A DNA stretch of 58,364 nt, from assembly GCA_004431415.1 (NCBI GenBank), contig QPMI01000697.1, positions 1-58,364 on the forward strand, written 5' to 3'. A program made the position numbers and the translations under genes. Source of the stretch: Cyanophora paradoxa (Eukaryota > Glaucocystophyceae > Cyanophorales > Cyanophoraceae). The notes beneath the pieces are model-generated. The model was not told the origin of the DNA, searched no databases, and saw only the letters and a program-made list of their open reading frames with translations. How positions within the stretch are numbered: position 1 is the first letter of the stretch; each line of letters begins with the position of its first letter. Below are positions 26,220 through 37,252 of the stretch, in pieces.

Positions 26220-29200
26220 TCAATTAGGGTTCCGCACCAGATTAAAGAAGCTAGTCGTGTTCGTCGAGACGGTACCAGCGCCATTGCCGGGCGTACCGTT
26301 GCTGGATGTGCCGTTGCCGGCCGCGGGCGTGCCGTTGCCGGCCGGGGGCGTGTCGTTGCCGATCGTGCTGTTGGAACTTGAGTTTGCGCTCGAATCCGTC
26401 GCGTTCTTCGTCTCGCATGAACAATTGCAGTGAGATGTCGCTGCCCTGACTTCAATTGCGGTGCTGTTGGCGAGTGTCGAGCCGCTGTCCTTTGCTGTGC
26501 ACGTGTACGTCCCCGCGGCTCCGAGCACCACCTGCCCCGGCGATAATACACGACACAGAGAAAATGATATCAAAAAGCAGTTGAATAGAGGGAATCGCTC
26601 TGTTCTAGGGGGCCATCGATATCCCACCGTGAAGACTTGTCCGGAGCTCGCGGCGGAAGCCATCGAAGGAGAGATAGAAGACGCGGAAGTTGTCCCGTCC
26701 GCACACGAGAGCGTGACGTTTCCGACGGCGCCGACGTAGTTCACCGCCACTTCGGCCCGGGCGCTTCCGCCGCTCAGCTCCACCAAAGTTGGTGAGGGGG
26801 AGATCGACATGCTGGGCGGCACGACGTAGATGGTGGCAGTCCCCTTCGTGGCGCCGTCGTCTGCAGTCGCGGTGCAGGTGTACGCGCCAGCCGCGTTAAA
26901 CACCACCTGCTCGGTGGAGCCCGTGTGCGGTGCATGAGCAGAGGAGAGCAATGCAATGATCATGATCCAAGCGTGAAGGATCACCGTGAAGTTTTGTCCG
27001 TTCGAAGCGGCATTCGGGGGCGAGAGCGAAGCCGGTGCAGGTGCGCAAGACACGCTGGCGCTGCTGAACCCAAAGAAGTAAACCTCGAACGTCGCGGAAA
27101 CCGTGCTGGCGCCGAAGGGGAGAACAATAGGGTTTCCAGACAGGCGACCCAATTCCACGGACGGCTCGCATGTGGGGCTAGCAAAGCACTGTGTGTTAAC
27201 TGCAATAGGACATGCATGCTCATGATCAGCGATCAAGATCAGAAATAAACGAATTTGCATGTCTTAAGCTTGTTTTCTTGCAGGTAGCTGTGCGCACTCC
27301 CTTCGTGCTCGGTCACGAACAAGTCCTTCGAGTATGTCGGCGACGAGCCAGCAACAATTTGGGTGCCACTGAAGAGAACAGCTTTCGAGGTGGAGTTAAT
27401 GGCGACGCTAGCTCCACCTGCCACCGTTGGGGACCGGTGTCAAGGAAGCGTTAAGATGTAAAATGCCAGATCGGAAGGCTCACCGTAGATATTAATATTG
27501 TCCCCAACGGACGTCAGACGCGAGAACGGAGTCGCTCCCGGGACTCCAACGCAATCTTTGCAGGAGCAGCGACAAATAAATTCGAAGCTCTCAAAAGCGC
27601 GTGGGAAATTAGAATTCGAATGGAAATTATCATATGCATGCGCACGCGGCTTGAATATCCAAGCCCCAGGCGCGATGCTCTTGCTATCGTTTGAGGCTCC
27701 GCCGACAATGATCTGATCATGATCATGAGTTGGCGCAAATCAGCACTGCAGGTGACTGATGGTTATCAATATATATTTGGTGATCATTATGGGAATATAC
27801 AAGGAATATACAAGCGTATGGGCTTGCCAGCACGCACAAACATAGTCTTGTTGTTTTCCGTCACCTGCCAGCTCCTGCGAATAAATATGTAAGCAGATAT
27901 ATCGATATAGACACACGGTCCGATCCTCAGATGCAGTTCATATGCCCTCCAGGTACCACGAAGTGTGGCGGCTGGAAGGCTGCTGTTCCGTGCGGAGGGA
28001 TGCCAGGGGGATCCACTTGGGATCGGAAGAATCAAGGTCGACGTATCTGTTGTCCATGAATATGAACACGCGTTCCCGATAACAGAATATTGTCTTCAGA
28101 GCGCGAAGTGCAGAATATTAATCGCAACGCACGCAGCGGCTGTGCCGTCTGGATCCGCTCCCGCGCCGTCGCATCCGGTCTTGAAAGAGCCGCCAAACGT
28201 GTACCTGATTCGAAAGCGTGTGCGATATCGATGTGTCAAATGTTCCCCAGGTAAAAGCAATAAGTGTGACAATTACCGACATCGACGCACAATTTCGACC
28301 CAGCAAGGGCGCAAACCGGCGCAAACCGCGGCCGCGGGTCCCGGGCGCATGAAGATTTTATTAGTGTGGTCCAGGCCAGCGTGTTCAGGTCAAACTGCTT
28401 CAAATCTAGGTGCACGTGTAGTGGAATTAATTGATGTTAGTAATGCACGATCGCTATAGCTATAGCGTGGGGGCCTCACCGTTGTAGAAATCGGTCCCGT
28501 CTGTGCCACCAGTGGAGTAAAGTGCGTCCTTATAGATCACCTGGTTCATTGGTCACAAAAGAAAATAGTCATGATCAATATGATTGGTCGGATTGCAGCC
28601 GTGAAAGGATGCGATTCTCTGTTCTCCCCACCACAGCTAAAGTCCGGTATTCAACGACGCAAATTAGCATACCATGCAGTGCCCGGACCGGCGCTCGTCT
28701 CCATCTTGGTGAATTACGCGTGGAATCAAGGAACCCTCCAGATGGGCTTTCCACGCGATGGTCGCCGGGGACGGGGATTTGCTTGCGTCGTGCAGTCCTG
28801 CGTCGGAGTTGAAGCTCAAGCAAGCAAATTATTTCAGTTGCTCCGCTCTTTTTCTAATTATGTAATAGCACAGCCGTGCCAACCGAACCTCCATGCGTAT
28901 AAATCCAGCCGAAAGGATTGTCGGAAGTGGAAGAACTTGGCTCGTGAAGCACGGCCGCATCTTTCTGCGGGCAAACCCGTTACTCTGCATCATGGCATCC
29001 TCAAACTCATTCACACGACGTTGACTTACTGACTTAAAGAAGGCGCTCGCGAAGGAATTTTGAGGGTTGGGCTGCAGTGCATTCCACGATTTCACCGAGG
29101 TATCCTCAAGCATGGATAAGTCCACGCTGGTGGAATAGAAGCCGCCAGAAGTGTTGCTGTCGTTGGTACCGGTGTATCCGCCCTGCGCATGAACATGCGC

Positions 29201-29595
29201 ATGTCTCGGCAAAAGCCGCTGCGGCCGTCACCGGAGCACGCACGAATGCGACGATCCAGGTTCCCAAGAGATCCGACAAGTCCAAGCCAAGCTCTGTTAA
29301 ATCGTCCGTGTCGAAATTTCCTAGCATTGAGTTGGTCACTGTTACAATGACTGCCTGACTCCCCGGCGATGTGCATGCCCCAAAGTCAGAGCTCGAGGAT
29401 CCGGAAGCTGCAGGACCTTAAATATATACTGCTCACCTGACGGTGAAGCTCTGCTGCGACGGGGCCCTTGTTTGGCTTCAAAGTTGACCGGAGCGTGCCG
29501 CATCCCGCCGAGGCGTGCAGCAAGACGATGAGCGCAACATGTACTAGCAGCTGCTTGCCATGGGCGTGCCGGAGACCGCGGCTTTGCTGGGCCAT
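26220..29595 (-). CDS. Secreted multi-exon host protein with Ig-like repeats
   Basis: Exon 1 (29595-29437) encodes a signal peptide (MAQQSRGLRHAHGKQ, then LLVHVALIVLLHASAGCG) and ends at CAG|GTGAGC. Exon 2 (about 29400-29232, VTVTNSMLGNFDTDDLTELG) and exon 3 (29182-29030, GGYTGTNDSNTSGGFYSTS) are separated by a 52-base intron. Further exons include KDAAVLHEPSSSTSD, SKSPSPATIAWKAHLEGS, VIYKDALYSTGGTDGTDFYNG, TFGGSFKTGCDGAGADPDG, RVFIFMDNRYVDLDSSDP and the Cys-rich FICRCSCKDCVGVPG. The last 2 or 3 exons encode two bacterial-type Ig-like domains, each ending AGTYTCTA or AGAYTCTA, then an Asn/Gly/Thr-rich tail with many N-glycosylation sites and the stop at 26220. Function is unknown; an extracellular or cell-covering protein is likely. 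The exon 1 to 2 junction does not join in frame as read, so either an exon is missing or a base is wrong. Confidence 0.7.
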
Positions 29596-29850
29596 CGAAA
29601 TTAATCGGTGTATAATTTATCGACGCGCCCTCACTGGGCCTTCGATTCAACTGCAGGCAGGCCGATCGCGAGGCGACAGCTGCAGCTGGCTCGGCTAATG
29701 ACTCGGGAGTAATGAGCGGCTGCCGCGGTGCTGCGCGTACGGTGTGTCTGCTTGACGCGCACTGCGGCGTACGTCGATGTCGAGTCCCCGACGACGAACC
29801 GTGCACCCTGCCAGGCTAGTACCGGTAGATAGCGCTACGGTAGCCTATAC

Positions 29851-30095
29851 TGTAAACGTACGAATATCCGCCGGCACTTTAATAATACTAATTCGCCAGA
29901 ACCCGGAAATCCTGGCGAAAATTAATCCGCCAGCGTCTTGATTTCTCCACTCCGCGACTTCGCCATAGATCGGTCAGCCGCGGGTACCCCTCTCTCCATA
30001 CAAAGGCTTAATTCGCCAGCGTCAAATATTCGCCAGCGCGAGGGTCTGGCGAATATAGTCGAAATTAAACGCTGGCGGATATTCGTACGTTTACA
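29851..30095. mobile_element. MITE-like element with perfect 22-bp terminal inverted repeats
   Basis: Both ends carry the 22-base repeat TGTAAACGTACG...TCCGCC in opposite orientation (29851-29872 and 30074-30095). The 245-base interior has no gene and repeats the motif TTCGCCAG several times in both orientations. Size, terminal repeats and lack of coding fit a miniature inverted-repeat transposable element. A clear target-site duplication is not visible. Confidence 0.7.
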
Positions 30096-31660
30096 ATATA
30101 TATAGGCACTTCCCGAATCCAGCCAAACTTCGAAACTTCCTACGGAATTCGAAGTTCCGAAGTTGCAGGCTTCCAGCCTCAGGCAGCCTGCCAGGCTGCA
30201 GCTGGCTCAACTGCTGCGGTACCAGTATTTCGCTCAACGGAGGGCCGGGTTGTATACAGTATATGTACAGCTGCTGCTGAGCTGCATGCTGCAGGCTGCA
30301 GCGCGTTGATTGAACAAGTAATGCCGCGGTAATTTAGTGCCCGACGGTACCGGGTAGCATGCCGCCCGGCCGAGTCATTGCAATTGCCGATCTTGAACTT
30401 GCCAATTGCAAGTTGGCTTGAGGCTTCATCAAAGTACCGGTAGCGCGGCTACTACTAGCCAACTAGTGGCGTCGTACTACGGTACGGCAGTGTATCGGCA
30501 CGAGCGGCGACAAGCCGCACGGTAGTGACGGTACAGGGCCTTACTACAAAAAAAGTTACATCACGTAGTACCGCGTACCTGTACCATTTCTCGAAAGCAA
30601 TATATACAATACCTGGTATTATGCGGCTTTTCTTATGCCATATGCATGCATATGTCTGGTTCAGTATACGTAATAGTACTACGGTACCGACTTACCGGTA
30701 CCGATCGCGAACTGGTACGGTATACCGAAATTTGACGTCGACTTATTGAGTTCACAAAAAATAAACTAGCTGATCAAATTCGATCAAATTCGAAGCGAGA
30801 GTCTGCGAGACTAGTCCATAAATTAAATCGATCAAATTCGAAGCTGATCATGAATCATGACTCACACAGTGATTCATGAGCCGCTGCAGCTGAGCGGCTG
30901 ATCGAAGCCTTGACTCAGGCCGAAAACCGGATGAACTTAAACTTGGTACTTTTCCAAGTCTCTTTCCGAACTCGGGACTTGAGTGTTCGGGTATTTGCCG
31001 GGTCCTAGCATGTCAGGAGGAGACTTGAAAAGTTGAAGCAAAGACCCTCAACCGGTTCGAGCTTTTCTGCCGGGAGAGCTTCGGTCAGCATGCAAGTGTC
31101 TCTGATTGGCTGCAAATGCAGCGCACTAGTACTACCCCCCCAGCAGCCAGCTTGCAGGGAGCAACGCACCGCGATATCGATCGATGGAGGGCGATGCGTC
31201 TAGCGCGGCAGTAGCGCCCCGCCGCCGCTCAGCGTGGAGCAGCGCAAGCGGCTGCTGGTCATCTTAGTGCTGCGACGCGGTTACTATGGCAACCGCCGCT
31301 TGAACCGCGTCACAGGCCCAACTACCGAAGCGACCAAGTGCCAAAAAAATGATGTCATGGCCCCTTCGGTAGTTGGCAAGTACCGGCTCTTTGCAATTGT
31401 GGGACTTGAGAAAGTACCATCTTTTCGTCATCCGGTTTTCGGCCTCAGTGAAGGGCGCGCGGCGGCGCCGCGGCGGCGGCACGTGCACCGCCGGGTCCGC
31501 CGCGGCCGCGCGCGCGCCGCGGCGCGGCGTACTGGTACTGTATACGGTCACCGCCGGGCCGGGTAGGCAGTGAACTAGGCACACTGCACACTGCCAGCCT
31601 GGCAGGCAGCTGCAGGCTCAGCGGCTACCTTTAGCGGCGTTGGCTAGTTGCAATTGGCTA

Positions 31661-31907
31661 TACCGTAATGCAGAATATTAAGGTCTGTACTTTATTATGT
31701 CGTCCCGAAATTATGTCGCCTCGGAAGTGAGATAACGACATAATTTGGGACCGTCATAGTAGGGCACGCTCACTGCCAGAGTCACTGGTACCCCAGCAAA
31801 TTTACCGTCCCATACAAGCCTGTAACTTTCATGCCGACATAATTTGGGGACGTCATATTTCGCATAACGACATAAATTTGCATGACATAATATTGTGTAT
31901 TACGGTA
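31661..31907. mobile_element. MITE-like element, family with ATTATGTCG motifs, copy 1
   Basis: Ends read TACCGTAAT... and, in reverse complement, TACCGTAATACACAATATTA. Inside are several ATTATGTCG/CGACATAAT motifs, GGGACCGTCATA, and CCATACAAGCCTG. A related element in the opposite orientation lies at 40142-40406 with the same internal blocks, so this is a dispersed repeat family. No gene inside. Confidence 0.65.
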
Positions 31908-33037
31908 GTACTAGTAGTAGCCGCCGTACGCTTTTAGTACGCGGTACTCCGGGAAAAAATCCCGGCGCATCGTCACTCTCAGTCTAGATCACCCATCGTG
32001 TACTGGGATCCGGGCCATCATCCGGCCCATCATCCGCCTGACAATGGCTGACCGTCGGACATCCGAGGCCCAGGGCAGGCCCTGGGGACTCGGCGGGGTC
32101 CGGGGAGCATCGGCTGCTGAACTTCGGCGGTGAGAGTGGTACCAGGGAGCATCGGGCGATTCGGGCCATCAATGGCCCATCATCCCGGCCTGGGCCGGCC
32201 AATATTCAATGATTAATGCTGCGGCCATCGGCCGCGGAGATCGAACGTTAACTGCGCGCGGGGCCGCCGCAGCCCGCGGCGCAGGCCGCGCAGCGCCCCG
32301 CGCTCCGGGCCTCCGGCACTGGACGCCGACCGGCAGCCTCCGAGTACTAGTACGTCCCCGTCCGACGGTCGACTCTAGATCTCCGACTCTCAGAGTCTAC
32401 CGGTAGCCTCCCGCGGCTCCGAGGCTCTCGGGCCGACTTACAGTATGCATGCATACTAGTATGCATGATGCATCCAGGCGCCCGGCGGCCGGCTCTGAGC
32501 CTCTGATCATGATTCATGAATCATGATATGATACTGGTACTGGGTACTACGTATACTGGCCCGTGGTATGTCGACGTCGACAGACTCGACACTACTGTAT
32601 GATAGTCCACTTAGACCGTCGGACATTGAAGTTAGACTCCACTAGTGGAATACTCAATTGCAACATGTTGACGTGGACTCAGCGATACTGAAGTAGTGCA
32701 CTTCCTGATTCAGATCATGACTGTATTTTGGACTCAAGTAAGTTTGGAGTCCAGCAGCTCCAGGCTCCAGCCTCCACGCTCCAGCAGCTGCGCTAGTTTA
32801 CACTGTGTCACAGTGTGACGGTAGTTCCGAAATTCAGCCGCCAGCCGCTGAGCTGCACAGCAGCACAGGCTTAGGCTGCACAGCGGCACATCGAACGTCG
32901 ACTCCCGTCCCGGCCCGAGCCGACGTCCGAGTCCCGGGAGGTCCACGTCCGATCGCGAGGATCGGCGCGCGCGGCATCGAAATATTAGAAAGGAAGGCGG
33001 ACGAGCCAAATCACAATTCGCGGTGGACGAGCCACAT

Positions 33038-36000
33038 GCATGCCGCCGAGCCAGAGATTGAGCTGCAGCCAAATATGTACGCGCAAGTCACCATAGATAC
33101 GCACAATCCTGTCCAGCTGCAGTCGAATTCAAAGGACGCACACGCGCAATTCGCAACTCTCGGAGGTACCGGTGCCGCAAATTTAAACGGCGACGCCAAG
33201 GCATAGTTTTGCATGCGTATAAGAATGCGCATCCATCTTATCACGCGTACGGTTTGTACAGGATCCGGATACAAAGGAGATGCATATGCGTCCGTGTTCA
33301 TCCAATTCCGTTCGCCCTTCACTTCGTTTCCATTTGTATTTGTGCATGCGCATTGCGCTTACGCTATAGCTAACTACAACGCCATCTTCAATTTGCTGTC
33401 GCAGAGAAGTCCGCTCGTTTTCTAAAGATCATGGCAATGTAGGCAAATAATTATAAACCGCCGTGTGTCTATGCCGCCCGCTGAATCACAGCCCCGCGAG
33501 CAGCGTCCTCGCCGTGTTCTTGGTTCTGTCCTCCCTCGTGCTTGGAGGCATCACCTTCTGGCTCATCCAGATCACGAAGGAGACGCGTGTGCACCCCAGC
33601 GGCTTCATGGTGGCCATGGCCTCAACGCCCGCATCCGGCGCGACCGCTCGCGAACAGGCCGTCCTCGTCGGCAGGCCTGTACGTTTTGCCCCAATGTTTG
33701 TCCAGACACGTACTAAATGCACTCATGATCACGCACTCGCTGGCGCCCAGATGACGAGTTTCACACTCGACACTTCGCTCGTTCAGGCGCATATTCGACG
33801 TGTCCTGCTCTCCGCGTTCTCCGGGAACGGAACCGAAGAAGATCCGATAATTGCGTTCGGCACGGCAAAGCGCGATACGGCTGTACCAGTCTGTCACGCA
33901 TACAACCAAGGACACCTTCTCATTTCCGTACACGTGCGTCTACTTTGTAAACTTTGCGAATGAAGAAATCAGCGTCGATATCGTTAAGTTCCCGATACCG
34001 ATGCGAGGACAAGTATTCGCGATCGGGCAACGCGCGCAATGCCGTCAATACGTATGCGTATGCAAGTCAACCAATGCCGCAGTGCGCACGCACAGGTCCG
34101 ACTGGGCGCAACGCGCGTCAAGGAGGTGGATGAGGTCCGCATCGTCTCGGCCAGCGGGTGCGCAGAGGCGGACGAGGGCGCTGAAATTGCTGGCGAGGTG
34201 AGCGTTCGCAGAGGAGTTTTCGCGTGCCAAAGTAAAATATAATTTGAATAACATAGACGTCAACGTCGGCAGATACACTGGAGATCGGCGCAGATCACCA
34301 TATTGTGCCCTGCGGCAACGAATGTTTCGAAGGACGTCGAACCGCAAGGAAACATGAGCTCTCCAGTTTGTACTCTTTTCACACGCCAGAAATGTGCGTG
34401 ATCGCGTTTTGCTGATGCATATATGCGCGCTATCGCTACTTATGTAATTATAATTACGAGCTATGCCATTATTTTTCTACATATATATGCATTTATAATT
34501 ACCTATATTGTGAATAAAACTGCCGCTGCGCCAAGATTTCATTAATATTCGATATTTTGCCACATACATACATTCCATAATATAAGCTCGAATCGAAAAG
34601 CCAATTATGAGTAAGTGGACTTGTTCATGAATCGCTTCTAATAACCAGAGCAGCGGTGGCGCGAGCGCTCAAGGACATGGCTCTTTCGAGCCGAAATACG
34701 CTTGTTATGGAGAAGGGTCTGCGGCGTTCGCTTATGTCCGCTCTGAACGAAGTGGGTTTCACAACTGCGGATCCGGATGAGGCCATGGCCAGTCCTTTCA
34801 AAAAATCGGATAACCTTGAGCGGGCTGTGGGTTGGCACAGGTTGGTGCCTGTGGGCTGTTCTCTTCGAGGCTCTTTTACATGCATATGGTCTCGATGATT
34901 GCGTCAGGCTCGGCTTCTTCTCATATGATGAATGCACCCTTGCTGCATCCAACTCAAGCGCAAGCTCGCGATCGGCTCTTCATACGCACTCTGCTGAAGA
35001 GTAAGCAAGCGCTTGAAAGTCCTTCCGATACTCTTTTACAAAGTACCATAGAAATAATAATTCGCAAGAATTTCACCAAGCTTTTATATATGCATTGAGC
35101 AACAAAATATATCAGAACGTAATATCAAACTGTGCTATTCAAAATATTGCCTTCAGTCAACTTGTGAGTCAAGGAGTCTAATTAATCTCGGCAGATGCGG
35201 CTCCGCTTTCTTCTCCGGCCGTGAACAGCACGGGCGACTCCGCAACGGCAGGAATCTGTTGAGAACACTTGATGAGTGCTTCCACGGCTCGAGCACGCTG
35301 CGCCTGGAGGACGGCCGCGTCCTGCGCGTCGACGATCCGGCCCTCCGCCACAGCCCCGACCGCCACCTCCGCGTCCAGGCCGTCGCCCCTGACGGCTCAC
35401 TCCGTTTCATGGCGCGCGCGCTCCGACGCTGCGACATCCCGCTGCCTCCGGCAATACTGATCAGAAGCTTGATCGCTCTCTCAGACGCTGTATGGGCAAG
35501 CCCACAGGCCGCAGTACGAGCCGCGGCCTTTTGTCAATATCACCACCCCGTCCTCTTCCCTCGTGCTTACGCCGGGTCCGCGCGAATACGTAAACATATA
35601 TATACCTCGTATCTTTATCGTCCACGCAGGCCACTTGCTCTATGCTGGGACGCTTCGCAACTGGCGCTTCGCAACTGTGACGCCCGCCGAGCAAGTCTCT
35701 GAGGGACAGTACGTGTTCGTGGAGAGCTCGAACGGCGCAGGCCTGCAGCTGGTGGCGGAGCAAGTCATCAGCGTGGAGCGAGTGGTCGAGTCCGGGGCGT
35801 TCGGGCTCTGGGTAGACGGCGGCAACATCGTCGCCAACGGCGTCGCCGCCTCCTGCTCCTCTGTCCCCTCCGGTGCGCGTACATGCATTGCGATTGCCTC
35901 GAGCTCGCGGTCGGCTTGCGACGTGGGTTCCGACGGGCTCTCAGGTGACATGGCCGGCTGGAAGGTGCAAGCATACTACCTGCTGGATCAGGCATCCATC

Positions 36001-36177
36001 TTTTTCATTGGCCTCATCTACCCGCTCTTCCGCCTATTCGCGGAGAACCCTCGCCTCGCCTTTGAAAACTACATGCACAACTCGTGGACCTTTCACCCTC
36101 ACATCCGCTGCTGCGTCGCAGCTGCCCTTTTTGTTTCCGTCTCGCACCGTCTTTCAGCCAAGGCTGTTACAAAATAA
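33038..36177 (+). CDS. Host membrane protein with C-terminal hedgehog-type Hint domain
   Basis: The last part is a Hint (hedgehog/intein) autoprocessing domain. It begins at a Cys in DECFHGSSTLRLEDG (Cys codon 35277-35279), continues with LTPGHLLYAG across a clear intron (35576-35629), and ends VSEGQYVFVESSNGAG, GNIVANGVAASCSS. This is the hedgehog-type C-terminal motif order; Hint domains cut themselves off and may attach a sterol or other group. Upstream exons encode a membrane segment, SSVLAVFLVLSSLVLGGITFW (about 33500-33560), and an ectodomain in exons at about 33752-33930 (MTSFTLDTSLVQAHIRRVL), 33935-34010 (YFVNFANEEISVDIVKF), 34105-34198 and 34650-34840 (RALKDMALSSRNTLVMEKG). After the Hint domain a hydrophobic stretch (QASIFFIGLIYPLFRLF) and the stop at 36177 follow. 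The 5' exon (33038-33166, MHAAEPEIELQPNMYAQ) is a guess. The frame just before the Hint Cys does not join cleanly, so an exon border or base may be wrong. Confidence 0.68.
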
Positions 36178-37252
36178 AAGGCTGCTTAGTGGCCCGACTG
36201 CGCAGATCTAGAGGCGCATCATTAGCTTTAGCGAAGCAGTGAAACTTCACAAGCCTCAGTTTAGCAACACAGGTTTTCGCTTTCGACATTGCACGTGCGT
36301 AAATAAATCAGATACGTGTCTGGAAAATATATATACACAATTGTAATTGCAATTGCAAGCATGCGCCGAAAAAAGACTTAATTGTGACTGGCAGCGGCGC
36401 ACTAAAAGCAGAAGCTAAGCGCTCGCGATCGCTGTTGTTGTTGGGAGCGCCCTTATATATGTTACTATTAATTATATTATTAAGCTTGTCACTTCTTATA
36501 TATATAATTATTGGCGACATTGCGAACTTGCGCATGCTTGCTTGTGCTCGAGCGCACTGATATATATATATGGTCACGACGACGAATTCGAAGTACATGT
36601 GATTGCTTTGTTGTCTCTTAATATCACTCCGTATACCTACGGGGGGTTCGCCCTGCTGTAGTCTACACAGCGCTGTTAATGTAATGTATATATATTATAA
36701 TACGTGTACGATTACGTATACATAGTCTCCGAGTCTCCGCGAGCCATATTCCGAGGTTCGATCGTAACGACTCGAGAGCAGGCCCCACGTGCACGCGTAC
36801 GTGCACGCCACCGCTATGTGGGGCGGGCGCGCGCAAGCGATTAGCAGATGTCGGTCGCATGGTTAATCCCCTGGCGAGCTCGTAGATAGAGGTGCACTTT
36901 GAATGCACGAACGACCCCAGCGGTACCCGGTGTCCTCTTCCGGAATCACATTGCAGACAAGACAGTAGACTCAACAGGCTAAGAGAAGTATTGTGGGCGA
37001 TGCACGTGCGCGCGCTCAAGCCGCGGACTGCTCATGATCACGTGTGTTTCGAGATTCAAAGACATGGAGCGACTCTGGATCCGCACACGCCCCGCGGTCG
37101 AGATCTAGATTTATCTATAAACCTCGCATCGATAACACTTCTTTCTTGAGTTCCACACTGCGTAGTTGTTGCCGCGACTGCGTCATTTGATAGGCGCGGC
37201 TTGCGGCTGACGACGAACTCGTATCTGTCCTATCGGCGAATATCAAATCAGC
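36178..37252. other. Intergenic, possible last exon of the glycosyltransferase
   Basis: On the minus strand at about 37130-37220 a short frame reads YEFVVSRKPRLSND, a pattern often found at the C-terminus of membrane family 2 glycosyltransferases. It could be a further exon of the gene ending near 37253, but I could not find a splice that joins it in frame. The rest of the stretch is AT-rich with TATATA runs and shows no gene. Confidence 0.35.

Larger units (their letters stand above)
29596..33037. other. Repeat-rich host intergenic region
   Basis: No convincing gene is seen in 3.4 kb. It contains the two MITE-like elements listed separately and three copies of a GATCAAATTCGAAGC-type motif near 30775-30850. 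It also has many palindromic hexamers (CTGCAG, GGTACC, GCATGC) and a short GC-rich stretch at 31460-31560. Confidence 0.6.

Noticed and set aside
36755-36800. Possible tRNA from a GGTTCGATC stretch
   Set aside because: No matching acceptor stem, D-arm or anticodon arm could be found around it.
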